Assembly: GCA_015680685.1 (NCBI GenBank)
Contig: MNCI01008374.1
Coordinates: 1,936-44,165 of the forward strand
Length of the DNA: 42,230 bases
Source of the DNA: Gnetum montanum
Taxonomy: Eukaryota > Streptophyta > Gnetopsida > Gnetales > Gnetaceae
Reading direction: 5' to 3'
This document shows positions 1 through 11,575 of the stretch, piece by piece. Positions within the stretch are counted from its first letter, which is position 1. Each line of letters opens with the position of its first letter. The notes below the pieces were generated by a model. The model did not search any database. It worked only from the letters and a program-made list of their open reading frames with translations, and was not told where the DNA came from. The position numbers were made by a program, and so were the translations under genes.

Positions 1-328
1 AGTAAATGAAAGTAATAAATAAGACCACGTGCTGCAAGGTTTATCCAATCAAGTTCGTCTTTATTGCCCTACACAACTTGGGTTCAGGTTACAAGCTGCT
101 CGAATAAAGAGTCGTTCACTCTAGGACTCCTACTGCAGGCACATGGGGAAAAATTCTAACTCTGGAGTGATCAATCTGCCAGAGCTTCGCTACACTAGCC
201 AGGATTGGAAAATGAAGGGAGTGCTACCTCTTATTTATAGATATGGCGGCGGGACGCGATATCATAGGAGAAGACGCGATATCGCATGGGATGCGATATC
301 TCGGCCCAGTGCAAGTCGCATCTCATCA
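1..328 (-). mobile_element. LTR fragment of a minus-strand Ty3/gypsy element, cut by the window edge
   Basis: This is an LTR read on the minus strand. It begins TGATGAG at 328, has three GATATC boxes (258, 278, 295), then a TATA box (minus strand CTATAAATAA, about 231-240), and further on the conserved stretch seen in the LTR at 39189-40150. It aligns with that LTR over its whole visible length. What follows at 329 is not the polypurine tract found beside the other 3' LTR, so 328 should be the outer edge of a 5' LTR or a solo LTR, with the rest of the element to the left. The terminal bases and the homology are seen; the outer-edge reading is inference. Confidence 0.75.
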
Positions 329-1182
329 GCAGACGATTCTTGCCCTTTTGCAGAGTTTTTATATTAGACACAAAAAGGGTAGGGTTTTTCTTCCATGTTC
401 ATTTTCCTTGAAACACTTCTCTATTTCTAAGTAGATGAGTTGTGGAAGGTTCATAGGAAATCTCCCACTTAGAGTGATGCATGCTTGGGTAGAGAAGGTA
501 GTCACCTTGTTGGGCCTCATCATTGGGTTGAGGTGATAGGCCACAATTTTGAGATAGATATGCTTTGTCGATGTGAGTGTGCCATAGTTATTACAGTTAA
601 CCCTGTAGCATTGTTGTGTCCACTTCTTTTTAGGCTCAAGATCATCTTTTGTTGATAGTTCTACCAAATGTGTCCTAGTGTCAGGCAACTCTAGTGCCTA
701 CGTGATAGCTTCGGTCGAGTAGGATATCCTTGATCTTGACTGTGGACCCTAGCCTTCGATTGTTCTAGAGGAGATATGTCTCTCCCATGTACCATTCTCC
801 ACTAGATGTGATGACTGGCCACATGGGAGAGTTTTGCAGTTGTATTTTAACTTTTGTTGGAGCTTTGTCTAGGAATGGCTTGAAGTTCATTTCTTAGAGG
901 ATTGATCGTTGAATCTCTTGGAACCTAATGATGTCAAGGTAGGCTTGAGTCAAAGTGACTTCAAGCCTTGGTGGGGGTTCAAGCACTTCTCCTCCCTGTG
1001 ATTGCTTAGTGGGCACTTCTTCTTTTGGAATTTCTTAAATAGATTCCACTTTAGGATCCTCATGAAGAGGTCTCGTTGCATGGGTTGCATCTAACAATTA
1101 TTTGGCTTGTTCTTATTGGCCCCTTCTAGATCTGAGCCACTTCTCCCTTGGTTGACAGGGTTCTCCTTCCTATGGGAATTTC
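329..1182 (-). pseudogene. Unrecognised ORF remnant downstream of a primer-site-like sequence (copy A)
   Basis: Read on the minus strand, this segment is broken coding sequence. The longest open piece is 688-359 (109 residues); more sequence in shifted frames lies upstream. A matching remnant exists at 4975-6454 in copy B: both share a block around residues MRPNKVTTFSTQAC and a conserved FKENEHGRKTLPF-like end. I do not recognise the family. It is not the retroelement Gag at 13374-14220, nor RT, RNase H or integrase. It sits just after the LTR-like module and primer-site-like sequence, the normal place of a gag gene, so a divergent Gag or an extra ORF are both possible. It is truncated on its far side by the LTR edge at 328. 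Confidence 0.45.
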
Positions 1183-1195
1183 GGTTTTTGTACCA
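1183..1195 (-). other. Primer-binding-site-like sequence next to LTR-like module A
   Basis: On the minus strand the module ends and is followed by ATGGTACAAAAACC; the aligned place in copy B reads ATGGTGCCAAAGGG, which begins TGGTGCC like many plant primer-binding sites. The A copy is decayed. The primer tRNA cannot be named from this. Confidence 0.3.
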
Positions 1196-2040
1196 TCTAT
1201 AATCACAATGAGACCATGGGTTAGCAATCATTGTGTAACTTAAAGCAATTGGGATACCTTTATTTCTTAAGGATAGTTACACTTGGATAAGTTGTGATTA
1301 TGGTTGATTTAATTATTCTAATTATTATTTATTTATGTGCTATTGGTAATAATTCATCCTAGAGGTTGTTAAAAGGGCTAAATTTTTGAAAAAATTGATG
1401 TTTGTATATTGTTAAGGTTATTAACCCTTGGGGGAGTTAGAAAAATTTTCAAAAATTTTCATCAATGTTTCATCAAAAACCTTAAGGTTTGCAGCCCCCA
1501 TGATAAAGAGCTTACATTTAGTACATGCAAGATCAAAAAATGGAGTGATTTAGACAAACAGTTGGGAAGTTATGGGCTTTGGAAGGTTTTGGGCTTTGAA
1601 AAATTACAAAAACTCCTTATGTGTTATGAGGGAAATGTAAAAAATTCCTAAGTGCATAGTAGTATGTATAGGATTTATGCACTGCATCAATGAGGCTTCA
1701 TCAATGGGACCTCATTGATGTAGTTAGTTACATTGATGAGGCCTTGTTGATGCAGTTGTTGACCACCATAGATGACCTTTGACTTTGGTCAAACTTGCAA
1801 AATATAAAGAATTTTTAAATGAAATTAGGATCAAATGAAAGCTCAAAAGGCCAAGAATAGTATGAAAATATGAGAAGAGGGTGTTGAAGCTCATAAATTT
1901 GAAAAAATAGAGAAAAAATGATTCAAGGGATGAATGAAATAAAATGTTAAGGAGCACTAAGCAGAATACATAATGGAATATGTGAAAGATAGGATTGTGG
2001 CAATGTCAAAGGTAAGGAACCTTAACTAATCAAGCCAAGA
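1196..2040 (-). repeat. LTR-like module A (internal to copy A)
   Basis: The module lies between the end of the post-pol region and the unknown ORF and aligns with 6473-7210 in copy B. Read on the minus strand it has an array of imperfect CATTGATG/CATCAATG words (1685-1765), a TATA-like stretch (about 1660-1680) and an A/T-rich tail, in the order of U3, TATA and R/U5 of an LTR, and it is followed by a primer-site-like sequence. The outer edge is not defined; 2040 marks where similarity to the post-pol region of copies C and D begins. It differs in sequence from the LTR at 14775-15663. Confidence 0.4.
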
Positions 2041-3215
2041 GGTATGCAGGTGGGTCCTCCCCATAGTAGGTTCATGCCCTTATTACCCTTACATAACCTC
2101 AACGAAGGAGTCTGTGGGCCCCATAGTCGATTAATGATCATGAAAAGTTAAGGACCAACCAAAAAGAGTCTATCTAAGAATTCCAACACATCAGACAAAG
2201 ACATAGAACATAACATAGAACTTAGCAGTGAGGTAAATTATGGTAGCATGGATGGATGACGAAGAAGGTAGAATTGAATTCCAAACCAAGGTCATAAGAA
2301 GTCTCTTGTGGAATTTGTGTTTAAGATGACCTGAAAAGATCCATCCTTAGTCTAGACCAAAATCATTTGCTTTCAGTGACTTTGCATCATCACCCTAAGA
2401 TTGATCCACCCACATGAGACATGAGAGTGCTTCCACAATACAACCACCATTCCATAAGGAGAAAAAAAGAGAGAAGTAGGAAGTGAGAGAGGGCCTTAGT
2501 TTGAGGGGACTTTCAAGCATAGGTGCATGTCTTTCTAGTTCCATAACTAGTGCTTGTAGCCTGTTTATTTATCCAAGGAGTGTGCTTTGAATTCCCATCA
2601 TTTTTTTTGAAATGGGAACCACAGCATGCAAGGACTTATTTGTTTATTATGTCTAAGGGGTGTGCTTTGAATTCTCATCATTTTTTTTCTAGATGGGAAC
2701 CACACCATGCAAAGACTTATTCACCTTCCTATTAGTGGTTGAAATAGAATGATAAGAAGTCCATGAAAAATACTCAAGTGCTCAAGCAAGTAGAAGAGTA
2801 CGAAGGGTATTGAGTCCCCTTGAAGTCACACCCTTTACAAACCTTTTGAATCCTTCATAATTCCATGAAAAATAAACCATGTCATAGTCATCAAACATCA
2901 AAATTCAAAAATAGAAACCAAACATCGACAATCACAACATTAAGCACAAACCATTATTAGTAAACAACAACAACGACATTGTGTCCTGTGGTAATAAACC
3001 AATTTTTATTAGAAAAAATAAGGAAATATCACTCTTGAACAAAACAAAACAAAGTAAAATATATAAGAAAGTGTAAAATAATCAAGAAAGGCTCAAAGGT
3101 ACTAATGATGGTGTAAAATTAGAAAAATTTGAAAATAAAAAATTTGTAAAATAAATAACTTGTAAAATAAAAAAAACATGGAAAAAAAACTAGAAAAACT
3201 AAGAAGCCATATAGA
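2041..3215 (-). mobile_element. Post-pol noncoding region of gypsy copy A
   Basis: The stretch aligns in order with 7216-8390 (copy B), 40890-42060 (copy C) and, inverted, 24040-25200 (copy D). Landmarks shared by all are the GGGTCCTCCCC block at 2050, the AAGGGGTGTGCTTTGAATTC block at 2650 and the nearby AACCACACCATGCAAAGA block. In copy A the last two are locally duplicated (2577-2635 and 2655-2712). No coding function is visible. Confidence 0.65.
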
Positions 3216-3890
3216 TTGTTAGCACAAATGGCCATCTTCACCATGACTAAGTTAGAAGAAGGAGATATGAAAAATGGAACATGGTTGTCCATCTGTCAAG
3301 GTGGTAGTTACACTAGCTTGTCTTGGTTCGAGGAAAGATTTTCCTTGTTGGATGTTGACCAATTGCTTTTTATTTGGGCTCTCAGGCTTATAGATCAACA
3401 TGGCCCTAGAGGGAAAGGTTTGATCAATTATATAAGGTCCCTCCCACAATGTTTGGAATTTTTCCTTTTGAGGTACATGTGTGGGGTTCCAATAGGGAAC
3501 CTTATCTCTTGGTTGAAGTTTTACCTTCCTAATTTTGAGGTCATGACATTGCTTATTGAATGCCTTGTGTACCTCATTCAAAGATAGGACCACTAATTGA
3601 TTTTCAACTAGCACATTCAGGTTGATCAATCTTTCTTTCTATGCTAAAGTTAGGTCAAGATTCAGATCATAGGCTGTTGAGAGTGTACAGAGCTTGGATT
3701 GAATCGAGAGTGTTGAAAGTTTTCTGTACACCAACTCATAGAAAGAGTAGCCAATAGAAAGTTTCCACGTTAAACAGGAAGCCCAGAGGGCATCATTAAG
3801 TTTTGTAATCCAATCTTTCCTATAAGTGCTAATGGTTCGTGTTAGTATTTTTGTGATCTCTTGTGAGAAAATTAGTCCTTGTTTCCATTA
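3216..3890 (-). pseudogene. Integrase C-terminal fragment (gypsy pol), copy A
   Basis: On the minus strand this encodes the end of a Ty3/gypsy integrase. The longest open piece, 3629-3252, contains the GPY/F module (FQTLWEGPYII) and the tail NIQQGKSF that also ends the integrase of copy D (around 23830-23960). The sequence toward 3890 is the less well kept part between the integrase core and that module. The similarity stops near 3890, so the catalytic core, RT and gag are missing: copy A is truncated here. Confidence 0.7.
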
Positions 3891-4974
3891 TCAAACATAA
3901 CAGAGATGGATCATTTTACCTCCTTGCTTAAATATCTTGCTTACTAAGAGGAATTATCAAAATATTGGATTACTATGCAGCACTTTTTTTCTTTCTCCTT
4001 GCTATCTCCTGCAATAGCCACAATCTTCTCACCCTTCCCAGCCACACTTCATGTTGTTGTATCCCTTTTTTTTTTCATCTCCTCCTCTCCCGATTTGTAG
4101 ATGGAATAAGGGATAATGAATGGTTTCTTGTAACTAACTTCTTGGGAACTGTTTGTTTTCTTTTCTTTCTTTTTAAAGTTCTCTTCTTTTTTCTTTTAGC
4201 AATGAGCCATGAGTTCAATTCTATTCATGATTACTATCAATAAAATATGTATATTCACAGGTTACAGGTTCAATTCCTAAATCAACAATTTTTGATATTT
4301 CAAAGTTCAAATTTTACTAAATCTCATGTTTAAATCCTCTTGATAATTACAAAACATTCTAGCATAATTTCTATCTCTTTATCATTCAGAATTGTCATCA
4401 TATGTAAGGAAAGAGTTTTCAAAATAGATTCATGAAAAGGTAGTTCAGGATACATAATCAAATAAGACACCTTCTTTTTTAGGTCATCAGTAATGTGAAT
4501 TTTTCCATCATCTTACGAGCCTTGAAAGATCATCAGGTGACCTTTCTATAGCCATGGAGAGGGTACTTATACTCTACTATTTTAAACTAAAAAGAATAAT
4601 TCATTACATTTAAATAAAATAAAAAATAAAATATAAAGCTATGCTATTTGCACAAAATATCCTTGATTCATGGGTCAAGTTCCTCCAACTTGATTCATAG
4701 ATCAAGTTCCTTAGTATGAGCATTTTTTTTGCATCTCAACATACCTATTTTAGCTCTTGAAGTACACTGTAGAGTATTTTCCTCTATTTTTCTTTTGTTT
4801 CTTAGCATCTCTGTTGAAATAGAATGGAACATATTTTGTTTTCCCGTATATTTATTATTATTATTATTATAAAAATTCCTAGCATGTATTTTAAAGCATA
4901 TTTCTTATGCATAGAATATTTAAACATTTAATCATAATACATATAAAAATCTGGTCAACAAATTTATTACTATT
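3891..4974. other. No gene seen between gypsy copies A and B
   Basis: A/T-rich sequence with no convincing coding potential. It holds a short TTA microsatellite near 4852-4869 and a two-unit repeat at 4662-4714. Copy A ends at its left edge and copy B cannot be followed past its right edge, so the breakpoint between them lies in or beside this stretch. Confidence 0.5.
4662..4714 (+). repeat. Two imperfect 27-bp tandem units
   Basis: Two adjacent units each begin CTTGATTCAT and continue with (G/A)G(G/A)TCAAGTTCCT. A small local duplication with no visible function. Confidence 0.6.
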
Positions 4975-6454
4975 CTAATCAGTAATTTCCACCATAGGCC
5001 AAACAAAGCACACACACAACTTGACAACAAAACATGCACACAAACACACAGAAAGACTATTATAATCGTTAACATAAAAACTCAAGGAGAAGTGGTTCAT
5101 TATAGCCACTCTGTCAACTACGACTTCTATTGTCATCTCTTGCCCATGGTACTTCATCACCAAAATATTGGCCCCTCACCTTCATCCAACTACACCAAGA
5201 AAGTAGTAGTGTTCCCAGAAAATGCTAGAAACTAATGCTATCCCAAAAGAGACACCGTTACTTCTCAGGTGCTAGGATTCAAGCATGTGGGCACTTGCAT
5301 TCTCTAGGCAAAAATCATTGACCCACCACCTACCATCTGGCTTATAGATCGAGTCACTTTGTTAAGATGACTTATGTTTGGTTTGTATAGAGATAATTCA
5401 TGACCACTTGATCCTGTGGATTGCTATTGTAGAAGTTTTTCATGGATCTTACAAATGCGCTTAAGGGTAGTGCGAGCATTTGACATTGTTTCTTAAGTGG
5501 GTGATGGGGGTGATGGCTACTCCTCTTCCTTAGTTAGGGTAGGGACCTTATCTTTCATCATCTCAACCTAGGATGTAGCAAGAGCATGTTTAATTGTGTA
5601 ATTGGCATAGTAGGCTATCCCTACCCTTTTACACAATTTTCTAATAAGGCAAGGAAAGGGTAGGATTTTTCCTCGATGTTCATTTTCTTTGAGTTTCTTT
5701 TCTATCTATGAATAGATTAGGTGTGGAAGGTTCATTGAATTTTCTACTTAGAGTAGTACACACACAAGTAGAGAAGGTAGTTACCTTATTGGGCCTTACT
5801 ATCAAATTGAGGTGATAAGTTGCTATCTTGAAATAAGCATGTTCCATCATTGTGAGTGCATCATACTCCTTGCGGCCTATTCTATATCACTACTAGACCC
5901 ACTCCTTTTTAGTCTCTGGCTCTGCTTGGGTCAAGATCTCTACCAACTTGGCCCTAGGTTTAGGTAGGTCGAGCACCTACAAGATGGCCTTCACCCAGTA
6001 GGACACATTGATGTCCTTGATCTTCACTATGATGTTTGCCTATCGATTTTTTTAGAAGATATAGGTCTCTTCGATGTACCAATCCCCACTAGAAGTGATG
6101 ATTGGCCACATGGGAGAGCTCTATAACTACATCTTAACTTCTTCTGGAGAAAACTCCAAGAATGAACAAAGTTTAGTTCTTAGAGTATTAAACGTTGAAC
6201 ATCACAAGGCTTGATCTGATTAAGGCAAGATTCAATTAAAGTGACCTTAAGTCTTGGTCGTAGTCTTGATGCCTCATCTTGGTGGGATTGCTTTGTTTCA
6301 ACCTAGGGAATCTACTTAATTGATTACACTTTAGGTTCCTCCTGAAGAGCTCCCATTGCATGGATCTCCACTTCTTATTCTTGGGATTGTTCTTAGCTCC
6401 TTCCAGCTCTTGCCCACTTGTCCCTTGGTTGGGATGGTCTAGCTTCCAATCCAT
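4975..6454 (-). pseudogene. Unrecognised ORF remnant (copy B)
   Basis: Broken coding sequence on the minus strand, homologous to 329-1182. Open pieces are 6493-6236 and 5163-4975, with readable blocks between them in shifted frames, such as VRPNKVTTFST near 5800, a block around EEEPSPPSPT near 5520 (after reading through stops) and WVNDFCLENASAHMLES near 5330-5280. Copy B reaches further than copy A, so the full product was at least about 450 residues. No catalytic motif or zinc knuckle that I know is visible. Its place after an LTR-like module and primer-like site suggests the first ORF of a retroelement; an extra ORF behind pol is the alternative. Confidence 0.4.
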
Positions 6455-6472
6455 GCTTTCCCTTTGGCACCA
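6455..6472 (-). other. Primer-binding-site-like sequence next to LTR-like module B
   Basis: On the minus strand it reads TGGTGCCAAAGGGAAAGC. The opening TGGTGCC is typical of plant retroelement primer sites, since its complement ends in GGCACCA like a charged tRNA 3' end. The tRNA is not identified, and it is not the Asp type found at 14756-14774. Confidence 0.4.
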
Positions 6473-7215
6473 TTTGTGATAATAACAAATCAAGGATTAG
6501 CATGCGAGGCATAACTTATGACGTTTAGATACCTTTTCTCCTTAGGAAGTTACACTTGGCTAAGTTGTGACTATGGCAGATTGATTATTTTAGTATTACT
6601 TTACTAGAGTTCATTGGAAGGGTTTAACTTTTCATAAATTCATGATTTAATGTTGTTTTTTGCATTAAACCTTTGGGGAAGTTAGAAAAATTTTAAAAAA
6701 ATATCTTGTTAAAAAAAATAAGGTTTGTGGTCCACGTGATGAAGAGCATACCTCTAGTAGCTAGAGGACTAAAAAATGATGGAAATTAGACAAGTAGTTT
6801 GAAAGTTACAGGCTCTAGTAGGTGGTTGGGCTCTGAAAAATGGAAAACCTTCCCTAGCATTTGAAGCAAAATGACAAAAAATTTCTAAGTGTTGTGCTAT
6901 ATTTATCCTATTTTTGTCATGTGTTGATTAGATCCTATCAACTGGATCATGTCAACGTGGTCAACTATGTCGATGGAATCCCTTCGATGTGGTTGTTCAC
7001 CAAAGTTTGAAGTTGGAAAAAATAATAAAAATAAGGAGTTTTTGTGTTGAATTGGAGTCTTGTGAAAGCCTAAGAAGCCTAGAATACAATGAAATACATG
7101 AAGAGGATCTGATGGTCCATAAAGAAGGAGTGTTTGATTGGAGAATAATGGAGAGCACAAATTGGATGCAACTAATGGGGAATGCAAAAATATTCGATTA
7201 CAAAAATGCCTAAGG
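6473..7215 (-). repeat. LTR-like module B (internal to copy B)
   Basis: It aligns with 1196-2040. On the minus strand: repeated TCAAC/TCGATG words at about 6920-7000, a TATA-like GATAAATATAGC near 6893-6910, an A/T-rich R/U5-like tail, an end near ATTATCACA, then the primer-like site. The order matches an LTR. It does not match the LTR that begins the same copy at 14775-15663, which is why I call it LTR-like rather than the 3' LTR of copy B. Confidence 0.4.
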
Positions 7216-8390
7216 ATAAGCAACTCAACTAGCCTAACCAAGAGATATGCAACTGGATCCTCCCCATAGCAGGCTCATGCCCTTTTTTGCCCTTACATAT
7301 CCTTAATCCAAGGAGTCTGTGGATCCCATAGTTGATTAATGGTTACAAAAATTTAAGGACCTAATCCGGGAGAATCTACCTATGAATTTTAAAATATTAA
7401 ACTAATACATTGAATAAGACATGGAAAGTGGTAGTGAGGGAAATGATGGAAAGCCCATGAAGAGATGGTGGAATGAAGTTTCAAATCATGGCACATGAAG
7501 TCCCTTGTGGATGTTGTAATTAAATGATCCAATAAAGTCCATCCTTAGTCCAGATAGTGACTAGACCATCCCCTCAAGACACAAAAATGCTCCCACAGAT
7601 CAATCACCATTCCTTATTAAAAAGAAAAGCGAAGCAAGAAGTGAGAAAGGGCCTTAGTTAGAGGGGACTTTCAAGCATGGGGTGTGCTTTAAATTCCCAT
7701 CATTTTTTGAAGTTTTATGTTTTTTAGGATTTTTGGATGAGAACCACACCATGCAAAGATTTATTAACTTCTTATTGGTTGATGGAAGAATGGTAAGAAA
7801 TCCATGAAAAACACTCATGCACTCAAGTGAATAGAAAGGTACAAACAACCTTGAATCCCCTTGAAGTCATGCCTTTTCAATCCTTTTAATCTTTTCCATA
7901 TTTGGAAACTACCAAGCTCACAAGTTCTTTAAAGTTTCATTAATGAAAAAGAGACCTCATATTTCCAAAATAAGAAAGATCATATATTGCTGTGGATGGG
8001 TGGAAAATGTGGACTCACTACTTATTCCATGAAAAAGAAACCATGTCCTAGTTATTAATACAAAAATTCAAAGCTAGAATCTAGACATTAGCAATAAAAA
8101 ACATTAAGTACAAACCACCATTAGCAACAGCTACAACATCATTGTGTCCTATTGGCAATAAAGAAGAGAAAAAAAATAATTTATTAGAAAACAATAAGAA
8201 AAATACACCCAAAATAAAATAAAGTAAAATATAGAAGAAATTGTAAAGTTTTCAAGAAAGTTAAAACATACCAATGATGGTGTAAAATAAAAAATGGAAA
8301 AAGACAAGAAAGTGTAAGACAAAAAAGTGTAAAACAAAAAGCATAAAAACTGAGAAGCCAGTTGTATGATTTAGCACGGATGACCATCTC
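7216..8390 (-). mobile_element. Post-pol noncoding region of gypsy copy B
   Basis: Collinear with 2041-3215, 40890-42060 and (inverted) 24040-25200. The shared landmarks are the GGATCCTCCCC block at 7235, the GGGTGTGCTTTAAATTC block at 7680, and the CATGACTGAGTTG block at 8393 that abuts the end of integrase. No gene seen. Confidence 0.65.
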
Positions 8391-9760
8391 CCCCATGACT
8401 GAGTTGAAAGAAGGAAATCCATAAAATTGAGCAAGGCTATCCATTCGATGAGATGTTTCTTACACTAGCTTGCTTGGGCTCATGTAAAGGCTTTATTTAT
8501 TATGTGTTGACTAGTAATTTCTTGTTTGGGCTTTTAGGTTTGTAGATCAACATGGCCTTAGAAGGAAAGGCTTTATAAATGATATAAGCCCCTTTCCACA
8601 ATGTTTGGAACTTAGCATTTTGACAGACATGTGTGGGGTTCTGGTAAAGGACCTTGTCTCCAAGTTGAAATTTCACTTTTTTAATTTTGAGGTCATGGCA
8701 TTTTTTGATGAATGCCTTGCACACTTCATTTCGAGATAGGGCTAATAATCTATTTTCATCTAGCATGTTAAGGTTGAATAGTCTTTCTTTCTATGCTAGG
8801 CTCAAATCAAGATCAAGGTCACAAGATGTTGAAAGTGTATGGAGCTCAAATTAAATAGGAAAAGTTGGCAATTTTTCATACATCAACTCATAGGAAGAGT
8901 AACCTATAGGGAGTTTTCATGTTGAGTGGTATGCCTAGAGGATATCATTAGGTTTGGTGCTCTAGTCTCTCCTTTATTTGCTAATTTTTCTGGTTAAGAT
9001 CTTAGTGATCTTCTTATTTGTTACCTTAGCTTGACTGTTGGCTTGGGAGTGGTAAGGTGTTATTAACTTATGTTCAAACCCCAAGCATTTCATGAGCTTT
9101 TGAAAGGTAGTGCTTGTAAAGTGAGTACCATTAGTAGAAATTAGTGCATGTGGCACTCCAAAACTATTTACAACATTCTGTTGTACAAACCGAGCAACAG
9201 TAGAAGATGTACAGTCAGTGATGATTGCTGTTTCTACCCATTTCATATGATAGTCAAAAATGACTATGATGTATGCCTTTTCATTTGACATGGGTGTGAT
9301 GGGACCCATGAAGTCTATGCCCCATATATGAAAGGATTCTAGTGGTTGAATCCACTACTAAGGATCCTCCATTTGAGTGGTCATCCCACCATTGCATTGA
9401 TAGAATTCACAATAATGGACAAATTGATGGGTGTCCCTAAAGATTATTGGCTAATAATCTCCTGCCATCAGGATCGTATTGGCCATGTGTCTTCCTACAT
9501 AGTGGTCCCCACAAGGACCCTCATGAGCATCTTGGAGAATGCATAGTTGATTGACATTAGGAACACACCAACAAACTAGGCCATTGGCACACACCTTGTA
9601 AAGGTGTCCATTGATCTCCATGCATTTAGAGTAATGAAGAAACTATTGTTTCTTATGGTGGTCCAAGTCTTATGGAATTTGTTGAGTGAGAAGATAGGTG
9701 AGAATTCCATCATACCAATTTGGTTTAGTGGGCACTTGTTCATTTATAACAACAAAAAAT
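8391..9760 (-). pseudogene. Integrase remnant (gypsy pol), copy B
   Basis: Minus-strand integrase. In order: the start of the zinc domain with HEGPCGDHYVGR near 9535-9500 and a CEFYQC block near 9400; the catalytic core in the open piece 9309-8974, with IDFMGP just upstream and an ISTNGTHFTS block where ISDNG is expected, so one catalytic Asp is Thr; then the GPY/F module in 8766-8500, where GPY has become GAY. The product would have joined element cDNA to the host chromosome. Multiple stops and frame breaks make it non-functional. Confidence 0.8.
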
Positions 9761-11330
9761 AAGAGTTCATCAGGAAATTGATTAGAAAGTGGGCTCTCCT
9801 CCTTTTTTTTGTCCCATTATAACTAAGATAGGTGGTCAATGACCATGTTCTTAGTCCTCTTTTGATCTACCATTGTAAGATCGAATTCCTACAAGATCAC
9901 AAGCCACCATATGACATGGGGGCTCATCATAAATTTTTTCATCAAGAAGCGAATGGCACTATGGCCAATGTGCATAAACACCTTATATCCAAGCACATAG
10001 TGCTTGAACTTCTTCAAGGAATACACCACTACCATCAACTCTTTCTCTATTGTGGTGTAGTTCAGTTATGCACCCACAATAATTTGGCTTGCATAGTGGA
10101 TGTAGTAAGGAAGTTTTTGATCATCCAAGTATGTAAGCATAGATTCTAAGGCATAGTTTGATCCATCCATCATGATGTGAAATGGTTAGAACCAATTAGG
10201 TGCTCATAGAATTAGAGTTTCTACAAGATTTTATTTGAGCTGCTACAATGTCTTCTTGCATTTCTTAGTCCATACGAACAAAGCATATTTCTTTGTTAAC
10301 TCTACCAACAATTTAGCAATCTTAGAGAGATTTTCTATGAATCATCGGTAGTAGGCATTGTTTCCAAGCAATGACCAAACTTCTTTAATAGTTTCTGGTT
10401 AGCGAGTTATTCCTTGGATGATCCTAATCCTTTTAGGGTTCATCTCAATCCCTACTTGAGAAATTCTATGCCCCAACATAATGCCCTCCTAGACCATCAG
10501 ATGTATCTTTTGATAATTGAGCCAAAGGTTAGTCTCCATGCACCTTTTCAACACTTGCTCAAGGTAGTCTAGGGCTTACTTAAACATAGCCCCATAGGTG
10601 GAGAAGTCATCCATGAAGACTTCTATCCCACTATCAATTTGCTATTGAAAAATGCTAAGGATAAAGTGTTGGGACGTTGGAGGCACATTACATAGACCAA
10701 ATGGCATCTTTTTATATGCAAAAGTTCTCCAAGGACTTGTGAATGTAGTTTTGGCCTGATCTTTTGATGCAATCTAAATTTGGTTATAGCCACTATAGCC
10801 ATCTAGAAAACTGTAGAAACAATGCCTAGAAATAGTGTCCAACACCTAGTCCACAAATGGCAATGGAAAATGATCTTTGTAGGTTACCATGTTCAATAGC
10901 TTGAAATCAATACATACCCTCTACTTGCCACCTTTCTTTGGCACAATCACAAGTGAGCTAATCTAATTGTTACTTGCAATTGGATAGATGAGTGCACCCC
11001 TACCCACCCCCCCCCCCCCCCCCCCCCCCCCCNTAATTTCCTCCTTGTCAATGGGATTTAGCCACTGTTGTAGTTGCCTCTTTGGCTTGATGAAAGGACC
11101 AATATAGATGTAATGTTAGCATATCTGAGGATCAATCCTATTGAGTTCACGATATGACCAAATACAAGCTATTGGAAATTTGTTAACCACATTCAAAAAC
11201 TTCTCCTTCTAATCAGGAGTAATGTTGGCATTGATTATCATGAGCTGGCAAGCAGAGTTTTCAACTCTAAGGGCTCTTTGAAATTTTCAAGGATTTCCAA
11301 CTCTCCCCAATAAGTATCATTAGGTTCATC
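9761..11330 (-). pseudogene. Reverse transcriptase and RNase H remnant, copy B
   Basis: Minus-strand pol, collinear with 21070-22620 of copy D. RNase H lies at about 9830-10200; RT lies upstream, with the palm region around 10600-10950 and the N-terminal part up to about 11330. Stops and shifts are frequent, so only short pieces stay open. A run of 26 C (a G run on the coding strand) followed by one N interrupts the RT N-terminal part at 11007-11033. It is part of one pol polyprotein with the protease and integrase on either side. Confidence 0.7.
11007..11033. repeat. C26 homopolymer ending in an ambiguous base
   Basis: Twenty-six C residues followed by the only N in the window. Compared with copy D near 21430-21460, the run stands in place of about 17 bp of RT coding sequence. 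Likely a sequencing or assembly fault in a homopolymer. Confidence 0.9.
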
Positions 11331-11575
11331 ATCAAAGAGTTGGTGATAAACTTGCTCCAATTCATCTATGCCTTCAACATAGGAACTAGTTAAGCTCTTA
11401 GTGGATTCCATGCAATGTGTGCTACTTTCAAGATTAGCTATTAGCCACTAGATGCCCTCTGGTTTTGTGGCTGCTACGTATAAGCACCTTTGAGTTTCAT
11501 ATTCATCTGCACACTATCTGCATGCTTTGATTAATGTGCTATTCACAAACCATAGTTTCTACACACAGTTGCACC

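Noticed and set aside
2550-2735. 61-residue open frame with an internal repeat
   Set aside because: The repeat is the locally duplicated post-pol block of copy A, which is noncoding in the other copies.
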